From Bradyrhizobium sp. AUGA SZCCT0176 (GTDB lineage Bacteria; Pseudomonadota; Alphaproteobacteria; Rhizobiales; Xanthobacteraceae), in contig NZ_JAFCMB010000022.1 of the NCBI RefSeq assembly GCF_018130145.1, positions 27,120-91,119 of the forward strand: 64,000 bases of DNA, in the 5' to 3' direction. Below are positions 35,619-44,305 of the stretch, piece by piece; the first letter of the stretch is position 1, and every line of letters starts with the position of its first letter. The position numbers and the translations under genes were made by a program. The notes below the pieces were generated by a model. It was not told where the DNA came from. It ran no database searches and worked only from the letters and a program-made list of their open reading frames with translations.

Positions 35619-36710
35619 CTACTTCAGATCGGCGATCGACGCGGGGCCCGGCCCGGGTGTCACCAATGTCGGCCATTGCTTGGAGCCGAACGGCACGACG
35701 GGCGGCAGGAACGGCGTCATGCCGCGCTTGCCGGTTTCCGCAACAATCGCGACACGCGCGTCGCCCCCCATCAGCTCGTAGTCCATCAGATGATAGTTGC
35801 CAAAGAACAGCGAGCCGACCGAACGATCCGCAATGATGCGGGTCAAGGATTCCAACATATCCGCCGGTGTCGTCGTGAACGAAACCGTCTCGATCAGTAG
35901 CAAGCGGCTGTTGATCGCGTCAGGGCCGAAGAATTGCGCCAGGACGCTGAACAGCACGTTGTTCTGGCGCGCCACATAGATCGTGTTGCTCGCGGCATAG
36001 GTCTTGTCCCAGTCGGCGCCGAGTTGCTTCTTCCAGTCCGCCAGCACCGTCATCCAGTGCCCGACTTGTGTCTGCGCCGCCCAAGCCACGTTCTTCGCCA
36101 GATACGGCGCCTGCTTCTTGCCGAAGGCTTCGAGCGTGGCGAACGGAACGACGCCCTTGGCAACGCACTCGTCCATGAACGCGAGGTTGTTCTGCAGGAT
36201 GGTCCGATTGTTGTCGCGCCAACCGGGCTCCATCGGCGTGGCGTCGAGGCCATCGAGCGCCGATTGCATGCGGCTGCGATAGGCCAGCATCGCCCCGCGC
36301 CAGGATTTGTCATCGGGATTGTCGACATAGGGGCCAACGACCTGGGCCAGTGCCATCGTGCTGTGGCCGACCGATTTGAGCAGTTGATAGACGATCGGCA
36401 CCTGTGGCGCATCCATTGGCGCCATACCCGGCCGGTACAGGATCATCCGACCGCCGGCGCCCGAGAACAGGGCGAGAATCACCGGATGCTTGTCCAGAAT
36501 GTTCTTCTGGAAAATCTTTGCTGCATTGCCATAAAGCTCGAACATGCCGGTGTTGAGCGCCAGCACATCCCTGGTCGCGATATCCGCGGCGGTCGCAGCT
36601 GATTTACCCGAGATCGGCGCCATATAGGCCGGAAGGGTCTGGGCATTGGTGACGGTATTACTGCCGGCGAGCAGAAGGGTAGCAACAGCCATGCAGGGGA
36701 AGAACTTCAT
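35619..36710 (-). CDS. Conserved secreted protein of unknown function
   Basis: A 363-residue protein with a signal peptide (MKFFPCMAVATLLLAGSNTV, cleavage near NAQ). The mature part is mainly alpha-helical, with recognisable but unassigned stretches such as ILALFSGAGGRMILYRPG, VGPYVDNPDDKSWRGAMLAYR and GSLFFGNYHLMDYELMGGD. I do not recognise a catalytic motif. It is the first gene of the operon of the Tat-exported molybdenum hydroxylase and cytochrome (30 bp spacing), so it may be a periplasmic partner, maturation factor or substrate-binding component of that enzyme. Confidence 0.75.
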   Translation of the reverse strand: MKFFPCMAVATLLLAGSNTVTNAQTLPAYMAPISGKSAATAADIATRDVLALNTGMFELYGNAAKIFQKNILDKHPVILALFSGAGGRMILYRPGMAPMDAPQVPIVYQLLKSVGHSTMALAQVVGPYVDNPDDKSWRGAMLAYRSRMQSALDGLDATPMEPGWRDNNRTILQNNLAFMDECVAKGVVPFATLEAFGKKQAPYLAKNVAWAAQTQVGHWMTVLADWKKQLGADWDKTYAASNTIYVARQNNVLFSVLAQFFGPDAINSRLLLIETVSFTTTPADMLESLTRIIADRSVGSLFFGNYHLMDYELMGGDARVAIVAETGKRGMTPFLPPVVPFGSKQWPTLVTPGPGPASIADLK

Positions 36711-37022
36711 GTCACATTCCTCGCGACGGGGTGTCCTGGATCAGCAATCAGCTTCCCACTCTCAATGATTCTATTTGCGTTGGCCACGGCCAGCGTCGCC
36801 TCGATGCTGCAGATGGTTGCGGCTTGATTGATGCAATACGTCAAATGGGACGAGGGCACTCCCGGAAGGGGCTGAGGATCAATTGGTCAAACAAGCCAGC
36901 AGCGCGACGAATGTCGCATCTGAAGGTACTGGCGATCACCGCGCGGATCGCTAGACTTCCGCTGAAGCCAGATTGGGCCGGCAACAGGCCAGGCAGAACA
37001 AGTCTGGGTTCGGGAGGTTGAA
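36711..37022. other. Divergent intergenic region
   Basis: About 312 bases between the leftward hydroxylase operon and the rightward TctC-NicAB-like operon. No coding frame is convincing. It must hold both promoters; GGGAGG stands before the right-hand ATG at 37023. No clear operator was found by eye. Confidence 0.45.
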
Positions 37023-37997
37023 ATGATCCGCTTGAGAGTGGCGCTTGCGCTGGCGGCAACGCTTTTCGCACAGGCTGTTCTTGCGACTACAGGTCTGGCC
37101 CAAGACTATCCCTCGAGGCCGGTCCGGGTGATCGTCCCGTTCGGCGCCGGTGGACCTGCCGACGTCACCGCCCGCCAAATCGGCAGTATCCTGCAGGAAA
37201 GCTTCGGCCAACCCTTCGTGATCGAGAACCGCACCGGCGCCGGCGGCGTCATCGGCACGCTCGAGGCTGCCAAGTCACCGCCTGATGGTTACACGTTGCT
37301 GATGATGTCGAACACCCAGACCGCCAACGAGTCCCTGGTGCCGCAGCGCAAATATGAGCTGATGCGTGATCTCGCGCCGATCGCACCGGTCAACTATTCC
37401 GACCTCGTGATCGTGATCCACCCAAGCGTTCAGGCAAGGACGCTGCAGGAATTCATCGCGCTGGCCAAATCGCAGCCCGGCAAACTGAATTATGCGTCGT
37501 CCGGCCAGGGCACGCCGTATCACATGGCCGGCGAGCTGTTCAAGACCATGGCCGGCGTTGATCTTGTGCATGTGCCCTACCGCAACAGCGGCGAGGCGCG
37601 TAGCGGCGTGATTGGCGGCCAGGTGCAGATGATGATCGACGCGGTTCCGACGATGGCGCCCAATGTCGCGGAGAACCAAGTGCGCGCGCTGGCGACCACC
37701 GGCAAGACGCGCTCCACCGTGCTGCCCAACGCGCCGACGACGATCGAGGCTGGCGTTGCTGGCTATGAGGCGACCATCTGGCTGGGATTGATGGCGCCGG
37801 CAGGAACGCCAAAACCGGTCATCGACAAGATCAATGCCGCCGTGAACGCCGCGGTGAAACGGCCGGATGTCGTCAAGCTCTGGACCCAGCAGGGCGCGGT
37901 TCCCATGGCGATGACCCCGGAAGAGTTCGACAAATTCCTGCGCGGCGATATTGTGAAATGGGCCGAGGTCGTCAAGAAGTTCGACAAGCCCCAGTAA
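37023..37997 (+). CDS. TctC/Bug family periplasmic binding protein
   Basis: A 324-residue Bug-type binding protein. A signal peptide ends near GLA-QDYPSRP, followed by the classical PVRVIVPFGAGGPADVTARQIG and the central LNYASSGQGTPYHMAGELFK ligand loop. GGGAGG precedes the ATG. It heads an operon with a two-subunit molybdenum hydroxylase, a ModA-like protein and a cyclase-family hydrolase, and presumably captures that pathway's substrate, with membrane subunits encoded elsewhere. Confidence 0.9.
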   Translation: MIRLRVALALAATLFAQAVLATTGLAQDYPSRPVRVIVPFGAGGPADVTARQIGSILQESFGQPFVIENRTGAGGVIGTLEAAKSPPDGYTLLMMSNTQTANESLVPQRKYELMRDLAPIAPVNYSDLVIVIHPSVQARTLQEFIALAKSQPGKLNYASSGQGTPYHMAGELFKTMAGVDLVHVPYRNSGEARSGVIGGQVQMMIDAVPTMAPNVAENQVRALATTGKTRSTVLPNAPTTIEAGVAGYEATIWLGLMAPAGTPKPVIDKINAAVNAAVKRPDVVKLWTQQGAVPMAMTPEEFDKFLRGDIVKWAEVVKKFDKPQ

Positions 37998-38024
37998 AGT
38001 AGCGCCAGCCAAGGCCCACCCGCG

Positions 38025-38495
38025 ATGCCGAGCGTTCGATTTCGCCTTAATGGCGTGGAGACCGACGTCGACGCCGATCCCGATCGGCCTCTGCTGGACA
38101 TTTTGCGCGGGCGGTTCGGCATGACCGGTCCGCATTTCGGCTGCGGCGCGGGTGAATGCGGCGCCTGCAACGTCATGATCGACGATCGCGCCGTGGCGGC
38201 CTGCGATACACCGCTGTGGTCGATAGCGGACAAGGACATCACGACCATCGAGGGCTTGGGGACTGCTGAGCGACCGCATCCATTGCAACGCGCCTTCATC
38301 GCCGAGCAGGCGCTGCAATGCGGTTATTGCGTCTCCGGAATTCTCATGAGCGCGGCCGCGCTGCTGAAACGAAATCCCAAGCCCGGCAGCCGAGAAGTGA
38401 AAGAAGCGCTCGACGGTAACCTTTGCCGTTGCGGCTCACATAACCGCATGGTGCGGGCAGTGCTGCGCGCAGCGGGCGAGACGGCGGCGGAATGA
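38025..38495 (+). CDS. (2Fe-2S) subunit of NicA-like molybdenum hydroxylase
   Basis: A 156-residue small subunit with two 2Fe-2S sites: C40, C45, C48, C60 (GCGAGECGAC...C) and C99, C102, C134, C136 (CGYCVSG and CRCGSHNRMV). CRCGSH instead of CRCTGY is typical of the nicotinate dehydrogenase NicA / aldehyde oxidoreductase subgroup. It overlaps the large subunit start by 4 bp (ATGA). Confidence 0.9.
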   Translation: MPSVRFRLNGVETDVDADPDRPLLDILRGRFGMTGPHFGCGAGECGACNVMIDDRAVAACDTPLWSIADKDITTIEGLGTAERPHPLQRAFIAEQALQCGYCVSGILMSAAALLKRNPKPGSREVKEALDGNLCRCGSHNRMVRAVLRAAGETAAE

Positions 38496-40633
38496 ACCAG
38501 CCAGCGCCGCCCCCGTCCCCGCCCAAATTGCCGGTGAATCTCGCGGCAAACCCGAAACTGTCATCCTGGTTGAAATTTTCGCCGCAGGGACAGGTGACGG
38601 TCTCGCCGGGCAAGGTCGAGATCGGGCAAGGTATTGTAACGGCTCTGGCCCAGATCGCCGCCGACGAACTCGACATCGATATTGGGCGCGTGCAGATGAT
38701 CCGCGCGTCGACGGCTGTCAGCCCCAACGAGGGCGTGACTTCAGGCAGCCTCTCCGTGCAACAATCGGGACGCGCGATGCGGCATGCCTGCGCCGAGGTA
38801 CGCCAGATCTTTCTTCAACTGGCATCGGAACGGCTGGGTGTCGACATCGCTTCGCTCGGTGTCGAGGACGGCACCATTTCAGGGCCGGGCAATGTCACGA
38901 CGAGCTATTGGGAGCTTGCGGAAGAAGTCTCGCTCGATCGCGACGCGACGCCTGATGTGAAGCCGAAACCGGCCACACGCCGCGCGCTCGCCGGAAACTC
39001 GGTGCAGCGGATCGACATCCCCGACAAGGTCTTCGCGCGGGCGCGCTTCATTCACGATTGGACATTGCCGGAAATGCTGCACGGCCGCGTGTTGCGGCCG
39101 CAGAACGCGCGCGCGAACCTCGCCGGGCTGAAAGACGGCAATGTCCGGACGATAGCAGGCTTCGTCGCTGTCGTGCGCGATGGCAGTTTCGCGGGCGTCG
39201 TTTGCGAAACCGAGCATGGCGCGGAAGCAGCGCTGCAAGCCCTGCGCAAGGGGGCGGTCTGGGCCGACGGCGCCCCCCTTCCCGACGAACGCGATTTAGC
39301 TGCATTCCTGAAGGCCGAACCCTCGGAAACAACGGTCGTCGACAAGCGCATAGCATCGTCGCCCGGTGCCAAGAAGCGGACCCTTCAACGGCAATATACC
39401 CGCCCCTATATCGCCCACGCCTCGATCGCGCCTTCCTGCGCCATGGCACAGTGGAATAGCGACCGCGTCCACGTCTGGACCCACAGTCAGGGCGTCTATC
39501 TCCTGCGCACCGATCTGGCGCTGGTTCTCAAACTGCCGGCCGAAAACATCATAGTGGAACATATGGAGGGCGCCGGCTGCTATGGACATAACGCGGCTGA
39601 CGACGTTGCGCTCGACGCGGTATTACTAGCCAAGGCCGCCGGCGGCCGGCCGGTGCGGGTGCAATGGTCGCGCGAAGGCGAGATGTCGGATGCCCCGTTT
39701 GGCGCCGCCATGACGATCGAGATTGAGGCCGATCTCGACGCAGAGGGCGAAATCACCGACTGGCGCCATTCCATATGGAGCAACGGCCATGTGGCACGGC
39801 CGGGGCGCGCGGCGCAACCGGCGCTGCTGGCGGGATTCGAACTGGAAAATCCGTTTCCGCGGATGATCTCGACCAATCCACCGCAGGCCAATGGCGGCGG
39901 CGGCGATCGCAACGCCGTACCTCTCTATGACTTCCCATCCTGGCAGATCGAAAGCCATCGCCTGACGACGATGCCGATCCGCACCTCCGCGCTGCGGACA
40001 CTCGGCGCTCAAGGCAATGTATTCGCGATCGAATCCTTCCTTGATGAGATCGCCGCCGAGCGCGGCGAAGACCCAGTCGCATTCCGGCTGCGTCACTTGA
40101 CCGATGAGCGGGCAAAGGACGTGATCCGCGCTGCTGCAAAGCGCGCCCGGTGGAAGCCGGAGAAGCAGCCCGGCATTGGCTACGGCATCGCTTTTGCCCG
40201 CTACAAGAACACCGGCGCCTATTGTGCCGTAGTCGCCGAGATTGAGGGCGCCGACGATATCCGCGTCCGAAAATTGACCCTGGTGGTCGACGTCGGTGAG
40301 GCCATCAATCCTGATGGCGTCATCAACCAGATCGAAGGCGGCGCGATCCAGGCCACGAGTTGGGTGTTGAAGGAACGCGTCCGCTTCGACCGGCAACGCA
40401 TCACCAGCACCAATTGGACGGAATATCCGATCCTTCGCTTCAGCGAGGTGCCGGAGGTCGAAGTCGAACTGATCCAGCGGTCGGAGATGGACCCCGTCGG
40501 TGCCGGCGAAGCTGCCCATGGCCCGGTTTCGGCGGCCATTGCCAACGCCGTGTTCGACGCGCTCGGCGTGCGCGTGCGCCATCTTCCAATCACGCGCGAA
40601 AGTATCATCGCTGCCATGGAGCAGGCCCCGTGA
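38492..40633 (+). CDS. NicB-like molybdenum hydroxylase large subunit
   Basis: A 713-residue xanthine-dehydrogenase-family molybdopterin subunit. It has GKVEIGQGIVTALAQIAADE, MEGAGCYGHNAADDVALDAVLLA, the molybdopterin segment RTSALRTLGAQGNVFAIESF and the active-site Glu in VGAGEAAHGPVSAAIANAV. Two-subunit composition and sequence style are closest to nicotinate dehydrogenase NicAB, but it lacks the C-terminal cytochrome c domains of NicB from pseudomonads, so its electron acceptor is unknown. No signal peptide: cytoplasmic. The stop overlaps the next GTG start. Confidence 0.88.
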   Translation: MNQPAPPPSPPKLPVNLAANPKLSSWLKFSPQGQVTVSPGKVEIGQGIVTALAQIAADELDIDIGRVQMIRASTAVSPNEGVTSGSLSVQQSGRAMRHACAEVRQIFLQLASERLGVDIASLGVEDGTISGPGNVTTSYWELAEEVSLDRDATPDVKPKPATRRALAGNSVQRIDIPDKVFARARFIHDWTLPEMLHGRVLRPQNARANLAGLKDGNVRTIAGFVAVVRDGSFAGVVCETEHGAEAALQALRKGAVWADGAPLPDERDLAAFLKAEPSETTVVDKRIASSPGAKKRTLQRQYTRPYIAHASIAPSCAMAQWNSDRVHVWTHSQGVYLLRTDLALVLKLPAENIIVEHMEGAGCYGHNAADDVALDAVLLAKAAGGRPVRVQWSREGEMSDAPFGAAMTIEIEADLDAEGEITDWRHSIWSNGHVARPGRAAQPALLAGFELENPFPRMISTNPPQANGGGGDRNAVPLYDFPSWQIESHRLTTMPIRTSALRTLGAQGNVFAIESFLDEIAAERGEDPVAFRLRHLTDERAKDVIRAAAKRARWKPEKQPGIGYGIAFARYKNTGAYCAVVAEIEGADDIRVRKLTLVVDVGEAINPDGVINQIEGGAIQATSWVLKERVRFDRQRITSTNWTEYPILRFSEVPEVEVELIQRSEMDPVGAGEAAHGPVSAAIANAVFDALGVRVRHLPITRESIIAAMEQAP

Positions 40634-41337
40634 GCAACCTGAACATCCTGAGCGGCGGCGCAGCACAGGGACTGGTCGGCAGCCTGGCTTCGAAATTCAA
40701 GGCGCAGACCGGTTTCGATATCGCGGGAGAGTTTGGCGCGGTTGGCGCCATGGCCGACAAATTGCGCAAGGGCATACCGGCCGACATCGTCATTTTGACC
40801 GCAGCGATCGTGGCCAAGCTTGCCGAGGAGAAGCTGGTGGTCGCCTCGTCGATCGCAAATGTCGGCTTGGTCGAGACCGCCCTGGCTGTTCGCGCCGGCG
40901 ATCCCCGGGTTACGGTCAAGGATACCGTCGGCTTGCGCGAATGCTTGCTTGCATCGGACGCGATCTACGTGCCGGACACGGTAGCCTCGACCGCCGGCAT
41001 TCACGTTGCGAAGGTTCTGGCGCAACTCGGCATCACCGATAAAGTCGCCGCACGACTCAACATCTTCCCGAACGGCGCGACTGCTATGCGCGAAATGGCG
41101 GCATCCGATGCGCGACGTCCGATCGGCTGCACGCAATCGACCGAGATCATCAACACCAAGGGCGTCAGCCTGTCCGGGACGCTGCCACCCGGTTGCGAAC
41201 TCGCGACTATGTACACAGCTGGCGTCGCTACCAGGGCTGCCCACGCTCCCCAGGCGCAGGAATTGATCGGCTTGTTGATCGGCGCAGGGCAACAAGAACA
41301 GCGCGAACGCTCAGGGTTTATCAGCATTCCGAAATAG
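40630..41337 (+). CDS. ModA-like solute-binding-fold protein without signal peptide
   Basis: A 235-residue protein with the type II periplasmic-binding fold of the ModA group. It begins directly with the first strand, NLNILSGGAAQGLVGSLASK, followed by FGAVGAMADKLRKGIPADIVI and the second-domain NGATAMREMAAS. It starts at GTG 40630, overlapping the hydroxylase stop (GTGA). There is no signal peptide or room for one, so it should be cytoplasmic. Its place right after a molybdenum hydroxylase gene suggests a role in cofactor or oxyanion delivery, or in sensing the aromatic substrate; both are guesses. Confidence 0.75.
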   Translation: MSNLNILSGGAAQGLVGSLASKFKAQTGFDIAGEFGAVGAMADKLRKGIPADIVILTAAIVAKLAEEKLVVASSIANVGLVETALAVRAGDPRVTVKDTVGLRECLLASDAIYVPDTVASTAGIHVAKVLAQLGITDKVAARLNIFPNGATAMREMAASDARRPIGCTQSTEIINTKGVSLSGTLPPGCELATMYTAGVATRAAHAPQAQELIGLLIGAGQQEQRERSGFISIPK

Positions 41338-41361
41338 CCGCATCTTCCAAAGGGTTCTATC

Positions 41362-42048
41362 GTGAAAATCATCGACCTGAGCCGAGAGCTCTATCATCGT
41401 ACCCCGAGCTATCCGGGTCACCCACCTGTCATCCATGGCGTCTGGAAGACCCACGAAGAATCCCTTGCCGAGTCCGGTAACGTGCACGTACTTGCATCGA
41501 TGTTCATCTCAATGGTCGATCACGCCGGCACCCACATCGATGCGCCCCGGCATTTCGGCAAGAGCGGTATATCGATCGACCAATATCCGCTGGAGAAATG
41601 CATTGTGCCGGGTATCTGCCTCGACCTGCGCCACATTCTGCCGCGCGCCGAGATTACGCCCTCCGATCTCGATGTGGCGGTGAAGAAGGGCGACCTGCCG
41701 ATCCCGAGAGGCGGCACCGTACTGCTCTGCACCGGCCACCACGAACGCACGTTCCCACGCAAGGAATATTCGAACGACAATCCCGGCGTGAATGTCGCCG
41801 CGACTGAATGGCTCGCACAACAGGGCGTCGTGCATTTTGGCATCGACTCGATGCGGCCTGGTCCCGAAGGCGACGTGAACGCGCTCGTTCACAAGGCCTG
41901 TCTCGACCTCGACATCACCCACATCGAGAGCCTGTGCAATCTGGAAGCGCTGCTCGGTAAAGGCCGGTTCACCTTCATCGGCCTGCCGATGAAGTGGCGC
42001 GGGGGCACCGCCTCCCCGATCCGCGCTGTGGCCATGTTCGACCTGTGA
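41362..42048 (+). CDS. Cyclase family (kynurenine formamidase-like) metal hydrolase
   Basis: A 228-residue protein of the cyclase family. The metal site HAGTHIDAPRHF supplies H54, H58, D60 and H64, and the later FGIDSMRPGPEG block is conserved. Relatives hydrolyse formylkynurenine, isatin and other cyclic or linear amides. In this operon it could open or deformylate a product of the molybdenum hydroxylase. It is followed convergently by a Crp/Fnr gene after 46 bp. Confidence 0.85.
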   Translation: MKIIDLSRELYHRTPSYPGHPPVIHGVWKTHEESLAESGNVHVLASMFISMVDHAGTHIDAPRHFGKSGISIDQYPLEKCIVPGICLDLRHILPRAEITPSDLDVAVKKGDLPIPRGGTVLLCTGHHERTFPRKEYSNDNPGVNVAATEWLAQQGVVHFGIDSMRPGPEGDVNALVHKACLDLDITHIESLCNLEALLGKGRFTFIGLPMKWRGGTASPIRAVAMFDL

Positions 42049-42094
42049 GAATAATATCGCGAAATGCGCCGGAGAATTAGCCGGCCGCACGCCG

Positions 42095-42829
42095 CTATTC
42101 GCCTTCGTCGCCAGATCCGGCTTCGGCCAAAGCCTGCAGCGGCTCGGCCTTCAGTACAACGATCGCGCCGTGCTCGAGCCGCACCCAGTCGCGCGCCGCC
42201 CACGCCCGCAACTGCTTATTGATGCTTTCTCGCGTCATACCGACCATCTCGCTGATTTCCTGCTGGGTAATCGCAATAGTTCGGCCCTGCGGTTCAAGCT
42301 TGTGTTTCTCGGTTAAGCGAAGCAACGCGCTGGCCAACCGTCCCGGCAAATTTTGAAGGATAACCTGTTCGACCTGATCGCTAGTCCAGCGAATCCGCGT
42401 GCACAACAGTTCGATGAACTTCATCGCAAGGCCCGGCTGGCTGCGCACGAAAGGAATGAACTCGCGCCGGTCGATCGTGAAGAGCTCGCAAGCGGTGTTC
42501 GCAGTCGCGTCTGCCGAGCGAACAGAACCGTCAAGCAGCGCGATTTCGCCAAAAATCTCCTCCGCCCCGATCAGGTTCAGGATTGCGTTGCGGCCATCGG
42601 GCGACGAAATACTGATCTTCACCGTGCCGGAGATCACGGCAAACAGGCTGTTGCCGGGATCTCCCTTGGCGAAGATCGTCGCTCCCCGCTTCAGCGTGAC
42701 GTGTTTGGCGTAACGGCAGAGTTGATCGAAGGCTTCGGGCTCAAGGTCGACAAAATAGGGATGCTTGCGCAAAACCGACAGTTTGCTGCTCGAAAATCCC
42801 TGAGCTTCACCCGTCCTTTGTTGAGGCAC
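42095..42829 (-). CDS. Crp/Fnr family transcriptional regulator
   Basis: A 244-residue regulator with a cyclic-nucleotide-binding domain (KRGATIFAKGDPGNSLFAV, EIFGEIALLDGSVRSADATA) and a winged helix with QQEISEMVGMTRESINKQLR as recognition helix. The ligand pocket block GEIALLDGSVRSADA resembles genuine cAMP-type pockets. The start is uncertain: TTG at 42838 gives a longer frame, but GGAG is better spaced for GTG at 42829. It may regulate the surrounding catabolic operons. A 7-bp-arm dyad lies about 50 bp upstream. Confidence 0.85.
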   Translation of the reverse strand: MPQQRTGEAQGFSSSKLSVLRKHPYFVDLEPEAFDQLCRYAKHVTLKRGATIFAKGDPGNSLFAVISGTVKISISSPDGRNAILNLIGAEEIFGEIALLDGSVRSADATANTACELFTIDRREFIPFVRSQPGLAMKFIELLCTRIRWTSDQVEQVILQNLPGRLASALLRLTEKHKLEPQGRTIAITQQEISEMVGMTRESINKQLRAWAARDWVRLEHGAIVVLKAEPLQALAEAGSGDEGE

Positions 42830-42880
42830 GCCAGTCAAACTCCAGAAACTGTTCGGGATGTAGCTCTTCCGTAATCAACG

Positions 42881-42900
42881 CCGGTTGGCTTTTCAACCGG
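42881..42900. promoter_or_regulatory. Candidate operator dyad upstream of Crp/Fnr gene
   Basis: CCGGTTG-GCTTTT-CAACCGG is a perfect inverted repeat with 7-bp arms and a 6-base spacer, in the upstream region of the Crp/Fnr gene. No T tract follows on either strand, so an operator is more likely than a terminator for the neighbouring binding protein gene. Confidence 0.35.
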
Positions 42901-43012
42901 AAAGCATCCTACTGCGTCGATTTAGCGGCCAAAACTCAAAGGCGGCCCAGGCATTAACGCTCCGATAACCCTGGAACCCGCGATCGGATGGTACGGGCAT
43001 CGAGCTATCCCG

Positions 43013-44077
43013 TCACGCGGAAATAGCCAGACGCCATTGAGGCACCAATTTCGGCCTGTAACGGACTTCGCCGGCGCAACGCAGCGCCGACCGCTTCGCT
43101 CCGGCGGCTTGTTCGTTCGCGATACCCATTTCCTTGATCACGCGCGCGTATTTGGCAAGTTGATCACGCGTCATGACACGCAATTCTTCCGACGAACTGC
43201 CGCGCACCGCAAATCCCAGTTCCTCCAGCTTGCGGCGTACTTCGGGATCACCGACCGCCTTCAGCGCCTCGGCGTTCAACCGAGCGATGATCGCCTTCGG
43301 CGTGCCGGCAGGAGCAAGAATCGCAAACCATGAGTTGAAGAAGAATCCTGGCAAGCCGGATTCAGAGACGGTCGGCACATCGGGGAATTGCGCCAATCTT
43401 TTCTCGGTAGTCACTCCGATCAGTTTGAGTTGGCCGCCGCGCACCAGGGCAGCAACCGTACCGAGCCCCTGGAAGCCGACTGGAATCTGGCCTGCGGCGA
43501 CATCGGTTGCAGCTTGCGTTGCGCCCTTATAGGGCACGTGGGTCAGCGATATGCCGGCCGCGGAAGCAAACATCGCCATGGCCAAATGCTGCGGGCTGCC
43601 CGGGCCACCCGAGCCATAATCGATCTTGCCAGGTGCTGCTTTCGCAGCTGCGATCAGATCCGCCGCGCTCTTGAAGCTGGCCCGATTGCTGGCGACCAGC
43701 CCCCACTCCACGGTTGCAACCAGCGATACCGGTTCGAAGTCCTTCAATATGTCCCAGCGCATCTTGGACTGCAGGTTGGGCACCATGGTCATGATGCTGT
43801 CGTTGAAGCCCCCGATCGTGTAGCCGTCCGGTTCAGCCCGCGCGACCTGCTCCGCCCCGATCATCCCTGAGGCGCCAGGCTGGTTCAGGATCACGAATTG
43901 CTGGCCCATATTGTCGGCCATTTTCTGCGTCACGATCCGCGCCGCAACATCGACGGCACTCGCTGCAGCCAGCGGCACAATCATCTTGATAGGCCGGTCC
44001 GGATAGGACGTCTGTGCGATCGCATTAGAGCTCAGGAGCAGCGCGAGCGCCGGAATCAACGAATGGAGAAGGCGCAT
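43013..44077 (-). CDS. TctC/Bug family periplasmic binding protein with C-terminal extension
   Basis: A 354-residue Bug-type binding protein with a signal peptide (LLHSLIPALALLLSSNAIAQ), PIKMIVPLAAASAVDVAARI (AAAS replaces the more usual GPGG) and the PGKIDYGSGGPGSPQHLAMA ligand loop. The family normally ends near residue 325 (KYARVIKEMGIANE). Here about 30 basic residues follow (AKRSALRCAGEVRYRPKL), which looks like read-through into former 3' sequence after a frameshift or stop loss. Orphan: no TctAB pair adjoins it. Confidence 0.85.
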   Translation of the reverse strand: MRLLHSLIPALALLLSSNAIAQTSYPDRPIKMIVPLAAASAVDVAARIVTQKMADNMGQQFVILNQPGASGMIGAEQVARAEPDGYTIGGFNDSIMTMVPNLQSKMRWDILKDFEPVSLVATVEWGLVASNRASFKSAADLIAAAKAAPGKIDYGSGGPGSPQHLAMAMFASAAGISLTHVPYKGATQAATDVAAGQIPVGFQGLGTVAALVRGGQLKLIGVTTEKRLAQFPDVPTVSESGLPGFFFNSWFAILAPAGTPKAIIARLNAEALKAVGDPEVRRKLEELGFAVRGSSSEELRVMTRDQLAKYARVIKEMGIANEQAAGAKRSALRCAGEVRYRPKLVPQWRLAISA

Positions 44078-44305
44078 TTCATGATTCTCCTCAAGCGGTC
44101 AGCATTTGGGATATGGGCCACATCTTCCGGAGAATGATTGCTCCTCCACATCCGCCTTGGCAATCTGGTCGGCAACGAAATGAAGCATGAGCCAGTGCGT
44201 CAATCGACATGCGGGGCAAGAAGGATGGCCGGGCAACGAGGGAAGCTATCGATGGCGGAGCGACAATTTTGGGAAACGCCGCCGAAGGGTAGACTTAAGA
44301 GCCTC

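Noticed and set aside
34023..35900. A 625-codon plus-strand frame opposite the Tat-exported hydroxylase gene
   Set aside because: Antisense of a well-supported gene; biased composition and no ribosome site or motif.
38025..40633. Firm assignment as nicotinate dehydrogenase NicAB
   Set aside because: The style of both subunits is similar, but the cytochrome domains of NicB are missing and no other nicotinate genes are recognised.
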